NCBI GenBank assembly: GCA_907163345.1
Contig: CAJQUN010000035.1
Coordinates: 3,593,973 to 3,657,972, forward strand
Length of the DNA stretch: 64,000 nt
Direction of reading: 5' to 3'
Origin: Haberlea rhodopensis
Lineage: Eukaryota > Streptophyta > Magnoliopsida > Lamiales > Gesneriaceae
The first letter of the stretch is position 1. Every line of letters begins with the position of its first letter. The notes under the pieces are model-generated. The model was not told the origin of the DNA. It searched no databases and was given only the letters and a program-made list of their open reading frames with translations. Both the position numbers and the translations under genes were made by a program. This document shows, piece by piece, positions 31,542-44,536 of this stretch.

Positions 31542-34500
31542 CTATTCTTTCTGGAAAAAAGAGAGTACAAAATCTGTATGCACAGAGAAGAGCTGTGTAT
31601 CCAAGAAAAGCTGTTTACCAATGTCCAGAGAAGGAAATAATATATTAGAATTATGTCATAAATTTCTCTGATCCAAATGGAAAAAAACTATAAGTTTCTC
31701 TGAACAAACATTTCCATGGAAATATACATACGGTAAATAAAGTGACCAAGCGGGGAATGGGTTAGATTTGTCAATGTAGATGTCCAAGTCATACCAGAAT
31801 TTGACATATACCACATTTCTATTTTCCGAAAACAAAACCACAGATACAATTTATTTTGACAAAACCCCCATAGCAAAACCATACATGTCTGAAACGTGTG
31901 AGGTAAGAACTATGGAAATGGAAAAGGATCGCACCTTCATAAAGGGTCGGTCTCGACTGGGGAAAGAATCGATGAAACTCTCCTTTAATAACAAAGATAC
32001 CTGATGATCAATAGAAAAATCTTGATGCTGAGTTGTCAATTTGCGAATAAATTTTTTATTTAATCACCACTAGGGGTGTAAACGAATCGAACGTGTTCAT
32101 GAACTTTATGAGCCGGCTTGAAAAATATTTGATTCGTATCGAAATTCTCGAATTCGAGCCGAACTCGAACATGTTCGAACTTTTTTCGAGCGAAACTCGA
32201 GCCCAAATTACTTTGTTCGATAGTTCGCGAGCCGCTCGAAAACTTTAATATTTTATTAATATAATATAAAAATATAATAAACAATATATTTCGAACCTTT
32301 CGGATATTTATTTTTGAGAAAATTCGAATAGCTCACGAATATGTTCGAATATTTTCGAGCCAAACTTTGAACTCGAACTTTGATTCGAGAACCAAAATTT
32401 TAAACTATTAGAACTTCAAATCCAACTCGACCTGGAATGTAACTGTTTCGAGCTGAATTCGAACCTGCTTGATTCGGTTCGTTTACACTCCTAATCAAAG
32501 AATGGGGCGTTTAGCAACATATTCAAAATCAAAAGAAATTTTGTGCATTATTTCCTGTCACGAGGAAACTATAGCTATTTTCGAATGTAACATTTTATCC
32601 AGTCACAACAATGAAAGTAGTATTACAAAATAACCAGATGCTGATATAGTAAATCAAGCTGCAAATTTCTTCCCTAACTGCACAGGTACAAGAACAGCTC
32701 TTGAAATAACCATAAAGAACTAAATGGTGACCATATTTCAAAGTTAATTTTGCACTTCTATATCAAATTCTTTTAGCCCAGTTTCTCATTCTTTAAATGC
32801 CATTTCAAAATATTTAGTTCGAATAGTACTTAGCTTAAACCAATGCTTTACTAAACAGAACTTAAAAAAAAAAAAGCTGTCTCAATTTATATTTTGATAT
32901 AATGGTGAACTATATATTTTTAAAATTCTTTAAAAAATGTAAGTTAAAACAGAATCCTTAAAAGACATATTTTCTACCTTCTTCATATTGATATATCTAA
33001 GCGCTCAAGCAAATACCACTTCTTTTAACAAAAGCATTTTTCTTACTTAAAAACATTTTCCTTGCATAACTTCTCTATCAGGATGTACTCAGTATAATAC
33101 GCAACCACAGTTGTTCACACAACATGTTCACATTTTCCGAATATGATCAGCGTAATGACCAGTATCATAGGTAATGCGAATTTGAAGTTGAGAAATGCAT
33201 TTTTTAAAAATTATTTGGAGCTCTATTCATTCATGAATTCACAACCTCAAGTATAAGAATGTTCTAAATATTTTGCCTCATAATGCCACGCAACTGATCA
33301 ATTGGCTAAACCGCTAAACAATAATTTGGAAGAATAGGAATCATGCATAGACCAAAAAGAACCTATGGTTGAGGTTTGGATCTTCTTTTTTTTCTGTTCC
33401 ACATGCTTCAGCATCAACAATTCACACTTTTATTATAAATTCAGAACTCGGTAGAGCAAATACGAAATCTTCGTATCAGTATCCTAGAAAAGCTCAACAT
33501 TTCTCGAGATTACTGTTCCTCATCTAATACGTAGTCATTGAAAGTTCATCATGTTTAAGGATCCAAACCTTAGCTGTTTGGGATAATCTTGAATTTTGTA
33601 AACCCACTGTAGCCTTTATTTTCATATTCAAATATTTTGGAAAAGTCACCAAAGTTCATCATCTTTTATCACTTGCAAAATTAACTTCCTTAAAAAGGAG
33701 TGTGATTTTTCACAAACCCAGAAGAACAGGAAAAACTCACTATGTATGGGACAGGTGCATCGAGAAAGTCTAGCATGTCATTTGGCAAGACCTGCAAACA
33801 CATTCTCAGAGACATAACAATCAACGAGTGTTATGCCAAAGGCATCAAGGAAACATGAAAAATTACAAGAGGAACAAAAAGATACCGGCATTAACAAGCT
33901 CTGCCATTGATACGGTCGAATCAGCGGTATAATTGACAGAACTAAAGCAGACAAAATTCCCTGCATGCCAACAAAAGCCCAATTGGAGTAGAAATTTTAC
34001 ACTACATCTCCGGAATACATCAGATAATGAGCAAAAAACTAAAAGTAAGGGGGGGGGGGGGGGGGGGGGGGGGCGCGGATGAAGTATTATCAAGTATCTG
34101 AGAATAAAAGTTGGTTTGAACAAAATTGTCACTAGCATTACAACGCACATCATATGATAACTTCACCTGTTATATGGCCAGATGGTCTAAAGATGTAGCG
34201 TACAGAGAAACTGCATAAGTATATATACACAATACCACAAACATTCGGATTCAGAAGACAGAAAAGACGATTAATAGAAAATTAATTGACACCTACCAAA
34301 TTTGAACAGACGACCACAATATGCTTTTCCAAAAGAGCCCCTGCAAATAATGTCAGTACCTGAAAAGGCACACGGACAGGTAAAAAGATCCAATAAAATA
34401 TGTATACTATGTCCACCTCAAAAGAATATGTTTGTATCATATACCGTGACTTCTAACAAGCTGATAGAAAGGAAATTATAATAAAGGCAAATTTGACGAA

Positions 34501-37500
34501 CCATATCAATGTTTCATTGGATGATATAAAAAGGTATTAATCTCAAATAGGAGATGGACTTACATGCTCCAGTCGGAGGGAACCACATAAGCAAGCAACA
34601 GCCCATACGGATAAAGCAGCGGCCTCCTCCTCCACTATTAATGCACTGTGGGCCTATAAGGAAAAAACAAAACATGGCAGACCTCCTCGGTCAAAAGGAC
34701 GACACTCACTATTACAACCCAAAACTAACCAGAGAAGGTAGAAAAAAGTTCAGCAAAAACTACCACACAATCTTGTATCATTTCGATACTGCATTAATGG
34801 GATTCCCCAGGTAAGGGTGAAAACTTAAATTCTTCCATCATACCTCTGCTAACTCCAAACTCCTGCCGCATGATCTCAAATCAATTGTTGATCCAGCAAT
34901 ATGTAAGACTGTTTCATTTGGTCTATGATACTCGAGAGAATGCAAATGATCCAAAGGGTGGAATTTGATGGTTGAACCACGCATTGGACAGCTTAAACGA
35001 TAATATTCACAAATTATATGTAAGGATCCATGATTGTTTGCCTGAAAAGAAAACGGGGATGGAAATACCTCAGTAGACAAATAATAATGTGGATGAGATC
35101 CAAATACATCCAGAATAGAAATTCCAACCTTTGCCCAATCAGTTATATCACTATGTTCACTGAGAATATCTTGGCCAGATGACGATGACGATGCCTCTTC
35201 CACTTCTGGCTCATCCATATCACTTCTGAAATGTCTATATTCACTTGGAGAGCCACGAATACTGCATCCACAGTTCATAATGCATTTGTTAAAATCAACA
35301 TCTTCCTTTCTAGACAGGAGAAGCCAGGGGAATGTTCATGATATCTATGATGAAATTAAATTCTCTGTGCGTATGTTTTTCAAGTAACCCAACAGTGGTG
35401 GAAAATCATAAAAGTACAAGGCCAAGGATTAGAGGTTATCTACCTAGAGGAGGATTCAGAGCTTTCCAGTTGCTGAAATTGTAATATTTGTAAAGTAGCA
35501 TTTGGTAGATGGTATTCCGCTGCTTCGTTGCCGGCAATGCTGTTCTCAATAGAAGTATCAACCACGACAACATCAACACCAGGTCCCTTCTTTATAACAC
35601 TATAATCGTTTAGATTTTGATTTTTAAAGAAAGATGTATCATTGGTCACTCTCTCTTCAACCGATAGATTTAATATTGCTCCTTTTCCATATTCCAGTGG
35701 TAAACAACTGCTCTCTTCCAGTGTTTCATCCTCATCATAGCTCACAGGTGAGTCCAAATCCATGTTATATATCTGCTTTGTTAACCGTTCCAATCTTTCT
35801 TCAGTGAATATGCTACAGAATACAGCAATATATGAAACAAAGATGAGCAGTAGCAAGTATGAGAAATCACCCTGCCAGGCAGTCTAAAACAGTAATGTGT
35901 ATTAATGGAGATACCAAAAGAATAATATATCATTATAGTTTATTCAGTGTCAAACACCAAGAAACTGAACCTAGAGTGACATGCACACGAATTTTGAGAT
36001 AACCACAAATAGGTGATGTCTTAAAACCTAATTAATCCAAAAGAACCTGGAACTGCAGTTTCCTCAATATCAGAGTGAGCAGCAAAAATTTAAGGACCAC
36101 AAATCTGCCAGTGTCTAATTTTTCCGTGAAGTAAGAACCATCAATCAAAAGAATAAAGGAATCTGAACATTTCAACCAGCTGCTTTTCACATATTCCACA
36201 TAAAAATATTAGATGGCTCCTACCCGTTATATCCACCTATCACAAGAATTTATAGATGTTTACAGATCTATAAGTATTTTATCACATATTGTATATTAAA
36301 AATCATACAGTATTCTTCTCAGTATCCCCATTAAAGTTGCCGCAAAATCTTGGAAATCTATGGACCCATACTCGAGATAACTCTTAACACAACCCCCAAC
36401 CACCCCCACCCCCCACCCGGTTTCTCCAAATTCATACTGCTTTTTTTTTGGGATGAGGAAGGTGTATGCCTTCGCACAAAAGCTAGTAACAGTATAACAA
36501 ATTAGCCAACCAAGTAACCCTATCATCATCAGGTGAGAATAGTTTGCGATAAAACTAGTCTCTTAAACAGAAATCTCTTCAATGCAGCAAACAACACAGC
36601 ATAGACGTCAGTTGACAGACCTATTCAATACTCCAAAATGCAGTTCAAAAACCGGAAGCCTTGAAAGGATGCAGTAACAGCGACGTGTGGTAAAAATATG
36701 TCGGCCTACGCTAGAAGAAAAGGGATGCCCATCTGACATCAAATAAATCAATCCTGATGGCTTTTGTATGATTTCTTCAACCAAAACACAGCAACCATAG
36801 AGAGTTGAATCATCTGCCACCTAGAACATATCAAAGAAGTCATAAACATCAAGGGAAATAAGGTATAGTAGAAACCCAAGTATGGAAAGAAAATCAAGAG
36901 ACAAACTGCAAAACATGTAAAGAATTGTTTCCGCACACCTGCAATCGGAAGACAAAGGACAGATCACTCTGTTTCAGATGCTCCTGTAAATACAGCGCCG
37001 TGTTTATTAATCGTGCACTAAAGCGAAGCAATGACTTCTAAATGGGCACTGATACAATGTCTTCAACACCCAACCTCCCCAAGGTGATAAATACAAATAA
37101 GAAAGTAGAAAGGGAAAAAGACACTCATCAAACCACACTGAAAACCTTATGAACAATAAGAACTGGATAAAAAGAAGAGCCGGAAGATAGGGCAGCAGGG
37201 AAGAGAGTTGGGATTGGGAAGTCATCAAACAAGTTTTCAAAAGAAGCACTCTAAAAATACCTGTCCCAAAAGTATCTCGTTCAATTCACTCATTGATGGA
37301 GTTCTCTCAACTGCATTAACCTGCAATAAGAGTCTATTTAGATACCTATATAAAAACTAATTCCCAAAAAAACCATATTTTGAAATCAATCACATCCCCA
37401 GGAAAGTAGTCTTAGACAAGGCACAGATTCTGTTAACCCTATTTCTGACTGATGACAGCAAATGAGCAGCAACTGCACAGCCTTTACGAAAACATAATCC

Positions 37501-38853
37501 ACAAAAGCAGGAAACTGAAGTTTTGTCAAGATCTTTCATATCCCAGGCACTTTTGCACCACAATAAGTTAGAAAAGTAGAAACGGACGGTAATGAGAATG
37601 AATCTACGCAATAGAACAGGAATAGACAAAAAAGGGTCCGTTCACACATATTCAGAACACACCACATTATTCGGGTATTACGCCCCAAAAAAATTTCAAA
37701 GATAACAAACAAAAGATTCATTTTAATCAGCATTAACAAGCACCCGGTGTTACTATAATTGGCACACTTATATGGCTCTCCCCCATGCTTACCTATTTAA
37801 ATCATGTTAAACTTATTCTCAATCCAGACAGAGTTAGCTGCCAAAGAAGAAAATGGTAACTCTGAGGAGAAAGAAAATGGAAGTAATAAGTTATATAGCC
37901 ATAAATTAAGTTATAAGAGGCAAACAAACAATTGCACTTCACACCACCTCTACTCCTGCAGGAAAGCAAAACGAAAGGAGATCCTTGTATTTGAGTGGCA
38001 ACTGTTTGCCGGGAGGGTAAACGAACAAAACCTGAAAGCCATTAAAGAATATTGTTGCCATTTTAATGATGATCATTTAAAGTTTATTACAACAAAATCG
38101 GTGGGAGAATATATAAATCAGCACCTGAGGTTCAATATTAGGTTCTCTACGAGACTGGTGCGGACCACCAAGTGCATTTCGAAACCTGCCAGAGCCTTCA
38201 GGCTTTCTAGCAAAGTAAAGATTTTGAAGTGCATGAATATCAGAACTGGGTGGAAGCCCAACAACTACCATGCTTTCAAAGAGATTTGACGGCTCCTTCC
38301 AAACTCTGTGATCCTGCACACTTTAGCGTTGTCAAAAATGCAAAACTTCAAAACAAAAACTTCAACTTTATTATTAACGGCTTCACGTTAGACATTAAGA
38401 TTAAAAAAGGTGGGGTTTCTAGGTCAGTTGCAATTTGTCCTTGTCGAAAAAACATGTACTGTGGTTAAATATGGTTTTCAATTTTTTCTTGAATCATGAT
38501 TTACAAAAGCAGATAATGAGCACAAGACACATTTAAGTAAGACTATATGCATGTACCAGGGACTGCAATTGAAAGCTAGCCCATTGACGTTTTTGACTAG
38601 TAAGTATTTCTGGGTTGTAAGGTCCACTTTTCACTTCAGGAGGACTCGATAGACCCTTAATAATTCTAGATACATGCTGCTGAAGTCTATGAAGTTGGCT
38701 CCCACTTTCAACTTTTGATGAATATACCACAGAAGGTCGTGGTGAATGAACAGCAGCCGCTGCTGCAGCAACAGCTCTAGCCACATCTTCAGTCGTTTGC
38801 ATGAAGAATGATGCACCCCAACCAGGGCTAACCGACTCTTCACTTTTCTCCAT
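31542..38853 (-). CDS. DENN-domain protein (plant AEX-3 type), dDENN-region exons not found
   Basis: Fifteen coding exons (minus): 38853-38557, 38313-38125, 38031-37948, 37320-37261, 36983-36939, 36820-36621, 35812-35444, 35261-35129, 35041-34844, 34653-34564, 34359-34297, 33960-33886, 33791-33741, 32000-31935 and 31610-31542. All have GT-AG borders and fit in phase, 662 codons plus stop. Start MEKSEESVSPGWGASFF. uDENN segments include VVVGLPPSSD and FVYPPGKQLPLKYKDLLSF; cDENN includes RRCYCILSRLP, LFAGALLEKHIVVVCSNL and IIPLIRPYQWQSLL; the end is RDRPFMK plus LFLDTQLFSVHTDFVL. Plant relatives have roughly 100 more residues between VPYI (33741) and VSLLLKESF (32000); I cannot find them in that 1.74-kb intron, but the skip is in frame. 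DENN proteins are Rab GTPase exchange factors in membrane traffic. A 5' UTR intron from about 39.9 to 38.88 kb is likely. Confidence 0.9.
32071..32493. mobile_element. hAT-like non-autonomous element in a DENN intron
   Basis: 423 bp. The left end TAGGGGTGTAAACGAATCGAA and the inverse of the right end, TAGGAGTGTAAACGAACCGAA, match at 18 or more of 21 positions. The interior has TTCGAGCC/CGAACTCG words as in the 6971-7341 copy. The 8-base flanks ATCACCAC and ATCAAAGA agree only in the first four bases, so a clean target duplication is not shown. Confidence 0.7.
34049..34073. repeat. Homopolymer run of 25 G in a DENN intron
   Basis: Uninterrupted G tract in the intron between exons at 34297 and 33960; the transcript strand reads C. 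Length uncertain, as for all such tracts. Confidence 0.85.
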
Positions 38854-40090
38854 CTATTAGACCCTCCACTCTACTGCAACTACAAGCTGATATTTGCATT
38901 TTGAACAAAGGCATCATGCTTAATGACTTCCATTTAAAGAAAATCCAAAGACAAGATAATGAAATTGCTTGCGTAACTCCAGATTTCAAGCTTCCAAAAT
39001 GTTACAATAACAAACAAAATAACTAAAACAGTCAAAAGAAAATTCAGCATAAAGAAGCATTCACTTTTTTCACGTCTTCGTACCGGAGAAAGTGAATCCA
39101 CTTTATCCATAACTTTTACTCCTACGGAAAAATGATGGAATGCCTCTCTTCAGTAATCCCCTCTGGTGGTATATTAAGTGATCATATACATATTTCATAT
39201 TTGAGCAAGGATAAATAAGAGAATTAAACAAAAATAAACCGAATCAATACAAATCTTGGACGCTGGACCAAAAGCAGACACGTCAGAGGACGAGGTGAGA
39301 GCGACCATCCGTCAAACGTAATTTTTTGTAATTTTATATGCCATATACTCTGAGGCTTCCCCCCTCCCCCCAAAATCGATGTACCCTCCCTCTCCTCCCC
39401 CGAATTACAGATCCACCCATGCCAAGGAAAGTCAGTAAATTCTATAACTTTTTCCTGACTATAATGATTCACCGCATAAAATATTATGATCAACACAGAC
39501 TGTTGATCTTTCTTCAATTTTTTTACATCAAGCACTCCATTTCTTGGAAAAAGAAGTATGAATTGAAGCCAAAAATCAAGAACACACCCTTTCAATCCAA
39601 CACGCTCCTCAAAATAAAAAAGAAACTAAATAAAGTTCTTGAGAAAAAGATATATGTGTCCACATACTACTACAAGTCTACTTCTATTAAAAAGGTAGAA
39701 AAAGGCTTTATTTACTCGTACCTACCTGGTTTATATTTATCAACTAAAAAAACACAGAAGAAACAAAAATATCATAGCTTTAGATTTCCTAGTTTCGTAA
39801 TCAAGATCGCAATACATGAATTTATTTACGAATTAAACGGAAAAATCCCACGAGATTTGAGCTTAAGCCTCATAGGCCAAAAAAAAAAAAAACTCACCTT
39901 CAAATCAAAGATAAATGAAGGAAGAGAGACCTGAAAAACCAAGATGGAAAACGGAGTTTATAAAGAGGAAGAGGGAGTTCAGGCGGCCATAACAGAGAAT
40001 TGGAAAGCTGCGTCTTTGGTGTACGGGAATCGATCCACGATGGAACCTTCAAATAAAACGAGAAAAGAGAGCAAGATGTATATATTGATT
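38854..40090 (-). promoter_or_regulatory. DENN 5' UTR intron and promoter region
   Basis: A plausible acceptor (TTGCAG, 38879-38874) lies about 20 bases before the start codon. An upstream untranslated exon may lie near 39930-40050, with a TATA-like AATATATAC at about 40080-40088 on the minus strand. This exon would carry the tiny upstream frame ATGGCCGCCTGA. The 198-codon plus-strand frame at 39338-39934 is Lys/Tyr-rich and lies in the intron; I do not call it. Confidence 0.35.
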
Positions 40091-41319
40091 TTTTTAAGGC
40101 ACTAATTGCTTGATGATCTAAACAGTAAGTTTAAATTTTCTAACCAATTGGGACATTAAAAAGTAATAGTAATAATATCTCATGTTTTATTTTTATTTAA
40201 TGTTCATTCCATCTATCAGAGTTTTCCAAAATTCACCCACCTCTATTTTTTTATTTATTAGTGCTGACACACACACGTTGCATTCGATTTATCATAACCC
40301 AAAAAAAATTTGTTCTAGATTTGAAATTTAATATAGTGGAGATGAAACAAACTTGAAAAATAGTGGATATGAAACAAACATGATGGTCTAGAACATAAAA
40401 TTTAGTTGACGATTTCCAACAAAAGCGGGATTAATTAAGAGGGAAAATTGATTTGATGAGATAAAAAATATGAAACCAATAAATATTCAGAAAAAATGAG
40501 GACGATCAATAAACATGTATAACAACAAAAAAAATGTTTCGATAAATTTGAGAGATGACATTTTTGAGTTTAAACGACAAAATATTTGTTTAATATTTAT
40601 ATATATTTTATCTATCTTTGGATATTATTAACTGTTTCTAGTATCATTTTTGTGTCACTTAATTCAGTTTGGCACCGAAACAATTATAAATTATTTTTAA
40701 GTTAATTCACCAACTTTATAATCCCATTTTTTAAAAAAAAAAAAAAAAACTTTTCTGTCAGTATTACGTAAATTGACCAATCAGTCAAATGATATTTAAT
40801 TACTAGCAATAAAGGATCCGAGGTGCTGATTTTCTTTTAGTTTTTATGAATAAGTTAATAAAATAAAAGTTCGATTACGTATTTACGTGGGATGTGGCTT
40901 TAATTCATTGCATGCATGCATGCACGCTTTTGGACTGCGGTCAAGTGCAGTTTCCTGTATGTTTCGCAGAACGGGCGCTTTTCACCACTTCATGGTTGTT
41001 TGATGATATCGTTAATGGTAATGCTCATAGGGACATCATCACTATTCATTTAGAATCTTTTTTTTAAAAGGAAAAAAAAGATTCCACTTGGATGGTGTAT
41101 ATTGCTCCTGAGGACTGCGCACTTAAGGGCAGCAACAAAGTTTCCCAACTTCATATGGGATGCAAGTTCCAGAGTTGAATTAATTTTTATATATTTAGGC
41201 ATCGTTTATTAATACTAGCCCTAAAGTCAATGTTAAATATGTATCAACAATTCAATTCTATTATTCACAAGCTTGGAGAAATCATTTCAGAAGTTCAATT
41301 TCAGAATCTTTCCTAGATA
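40091..41319. other. Intergenic, no gene recognised
   Basis: AT-rich. A (CATG)n-like RY cluster, TGCATGCATGCATGCACG, is at about 40910-40926. Nothing else is supported. Confidence 0.4.
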
Positions 41320-41904
41320 GTTATGGGATGATTTGTTGACTGGTTGGGAGTTGGTTAATTAACTTGCTCAATCAGTGGACAAGCTACACCACTGTATAAA
41401 TGACATGAAGGGCACGTGCAGAAGTGAGGAGAAGAAGAGAAAGAAACGAAGGTGCACGAGTGAGAGTGACGGAGAGGTCATGAGTGAGAGTTTGAGAGTT
41501 TTTTAGGCAAAAGAGAAGTGAATTCATGTGATATCTATTATAGTACATATGGATTAGTAGTGTGAATTCATGTATTGAAAGCCTTGTATACCTCAAGAAG
41601 AAATAAATGAAAACTCATCCCGTTAACGTAGGCTGTTGTTTGCCGAATCACATAAACTCTTGTGTCGTGTTCTTGGTTTTCTTTCTGATTTCGTTGATGT
41701 TCTTGCTGCGGTTATTTATCTTGTGTGTGTAGATCATTTTATTGTGCATATATTAATCTGTTGTACTTGAAGAGTTAATGCCATATTAGTTCAAGTTTTG
41801 GAAGTGCTTTGTTGGGTTAATTCATTCTGTCATATCTTGTTCACTTGGCTGTGCACGTTAGTTTCTTGATCGGGAATTGGTGAGGATCAATTCATAACAC
41901 TCAT
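41320..41904 (+). mobile_element. Probable copia-type solo LTR, edges uncertain
   Basis: It has the layout of a copia LTR: TGTTGACTGGTTGGGAGTTGG near 41333, a TATA box TGTATAAATG at 41393, an AATAAA-type signal at 41601, then CCCGTTAACGTAGGC and TGCCGAATCACATAAACTC, a U5 sequence style common in plant copia LTRs. It ends near ATTCATAACA. I could not find a matching target duplication, so the ends are estimates. Confidence 0.4.
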
Positions 41905-43894
41905 TTTTTTATTTTTGCTTTTCGGATATAATAATTTTTTTCAGATTGATTTTGTAGTTTAATACCCTCCCAGGTATTTTTTTGATGTTATTGTGTTTAT
42001 CCAAATTAGCAGAGGTCTGACGATCATTTAGCACATTGACAAACACATGTGATGATATTATGGTAGATTAACTTTAAGTCATACAACTAATACACTCACA
42101 CATTATATATAGTATAGATGTATGAGATGAGATAAATGGTTGATCTCATTTTCATGAAGTATACCAAGCGATGACTTACTATTTTACTACATATACATCA
42201 TAATTATTTTAGAATTGTAAATTTTTCATATGCCAGTTATACAGATAGATGATTAATTTTAATATAAGTTATACTTTATATATAATTGTTTTAAAAAATA
42301 TAATGATGATAGAAAAAAAATTTAATTCAAAGTGAAAATTTGATTTTTTGTTTTATTGTATTCTTTTAAATTTAAAAAAAAATAATATTTGGGGAAACCT
42401 GTATTTGGAGAAAAAAAATCTATAGTGTCTTTGAAAAATTTATTTAAAAGGGATATCAAGCTTTAGAGAATAGTGTAAGTTATATAGATGTGTGTTATTA
42501 AATGTAGCTGATTTACAAGCTCAACGAATAAATTTTATGTTTTATTAGATAAATACACATATATATATATAAATTTTACACATACAACTAGTGAACGTGT
42601 TCACTAGTGAACTCTTTGCAAACAAAGTCCAAGATCAAGTTAAAGTTGAATTTTGTACAGTAAACCTGTAATTTGTGAAACTTCATAAGTTTGGTCGAAA
42701 CTCAACTTATTTCACTCCTCAAAATATAAAATCTCATGTTGGATTAGATCATACGTCATATTATTTTTTATAATTTGACATTTTTATATGGATATGTAGA
42801 GTTCAAAATTATGAAGTATATGTTTCAAATATATTGGTTATTTGATGGTTTGTTTGATACTGTCCCTAAGAATACTGTCTTATGTGCATATAAGCGATTA
42901 AACGACAAGCGATCCATACACCATGAAAGAACCAAACCCCCTTCCCCTGCTAGCACAGCTGCACGAAACTTCACCAACTCTTCGAACCACGGACTCACCA
43001 GAATAGGAACCGACAATCGACAGAAGAACTCGTAGGGCTCGGGTTGCGGCAGAAACCTTGAATGTTGGTATGTGTTTGTAATTTTGATATAGTTTATGTT
43101 TAAGAAATTGGGTTAATGTCTCGTTTTTTTTTTTTTAGCTTTGTTAAATATGTATAATTTCATGTTTCCGGAGTCCTGATGTGGGAGACCTTAATTTTCC
43201 TCGGCCATATCTCATCACTTGATTGGATTGGATTGCATTACTTATTACTAATTTGCAATTTTTTTAGCAAATATATATCTATGAATAATAATAATCATAA
43301 TTATGACTAAATACAGCTTTGGTAAAGTATATATTTGAAACCTACAATACGTAGAAATAACATTATTTTTTCCCAATGCGATTTTGTATTAGACAAAACT
43401 ATTGAAAATATCAAAATGAGGTTGTGGTTGAAAGATATATGGTCAGTTATTGCCAACTATTCGGTTAATATTGGTTCCTTCAACCATGTATTTGTCTAAG
43501 TTTGTAACGTTTTACTTTTTACCATTTGTAATGGGTTCGAATACCTCTTATACTCATTTCAATATATTTTTGCCTCAGCGAAAAAAAAAATTGTAGAGCA
43601 GCGGCAGCTGGGCATGCCTTGTCCCCAAAAGAGAATAAGTGCATCATAACGTGACATGTTGATATGCAATTATAGTGTTTGTTTCTTATTCTAATTACTC
43701 GATTATTCATGACCACACGGCCCTTTCGAGGTTATCCACACATCTAATTTAACTTTTAATTATGAACTTTGATTATTGTGAGTTTATGGTCTTTGTTCCA
43801 CGATTCTAGTGAGTCAAAGTCGAGGTCTTGATCCATATCTAGCCCAACTCAATTAAAGCTTCACCAAAGAAATTGTTATTTTTTTGGAATTGCA
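41905..43894. other. Intergenic, AT-rich
   Basis: No recognised coding sequence. It includes a 22-base palindrome at 42587-42608, ACTAGTGAAC-GT-GTTCACTAGT. An 86-codon frame at 42775-43035 has no family resemblance that I can see. Confidence 0.4.
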
Positions 43895-44536
43895 GGAATG
43901 TACCATGATGAGAAACATATTGTAAATAAATCTGTAAAAAAAATGTTTGCATCAAAGTATAGGGAGGTGAAAACTTTATTCACAAAGGTACGCTTTTTGA
44001 ACTTTTATTTTATTTAAGTTTTTGTGCTTACTAAAATACACCTGATTTCTAATTAGGGTTTCAGACCCGTGAAATATCTTACCTCACTCTCTTTCCTCTC
44101 CACCTCCACCACTTCTACCGTCTTCCACAGCCTGACGCCCACAAGCCGCCGCCACCGTCTTCACCAGCCGCACGACCTTTATTGTGTGTATGTGTGTGTG
44201 TATACCGTGTGTGTGTATATATACACACTATGTTTGTTGCTTTTGAGATTTTTTAGCTGTGATTCATTGGTGTCGCGCTTGTTTGCTCATTTCCAAAATT
44301 TACAGCCTGACAGCAAGATATTGAAACGAAGACGATGACCCAGTGAAAAAGTAACTGGTGCACAAAAATATAACATTTGTGCACGAAAATACAACACTGG
44401 TGCACGAACTTTGTGTTAATTAACTGATGCACAAAATTTACAAAAAAACTGGTGTACGAAATACAATAACTGGTGTAAGAAATTAAATGGTTCGTGCACC
44501 ACTTACTTAATTGTATGGTTCGTGCATCACCTACTT

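Noticed and set aside
39338..39934. 198-codon plus-strand open frame
   Set aside because: Lys/Tyr/Ser-rich, matches no family, and lies in the probable 5' UTR intron of the DENN gene on the other strand. Long frames are expected by chance in such AT-rich DNA.
42775..43035. 86-codon plus-strand frame
   Set aside because: Low information content, no recognisable motif, AT-rich intergenic region.
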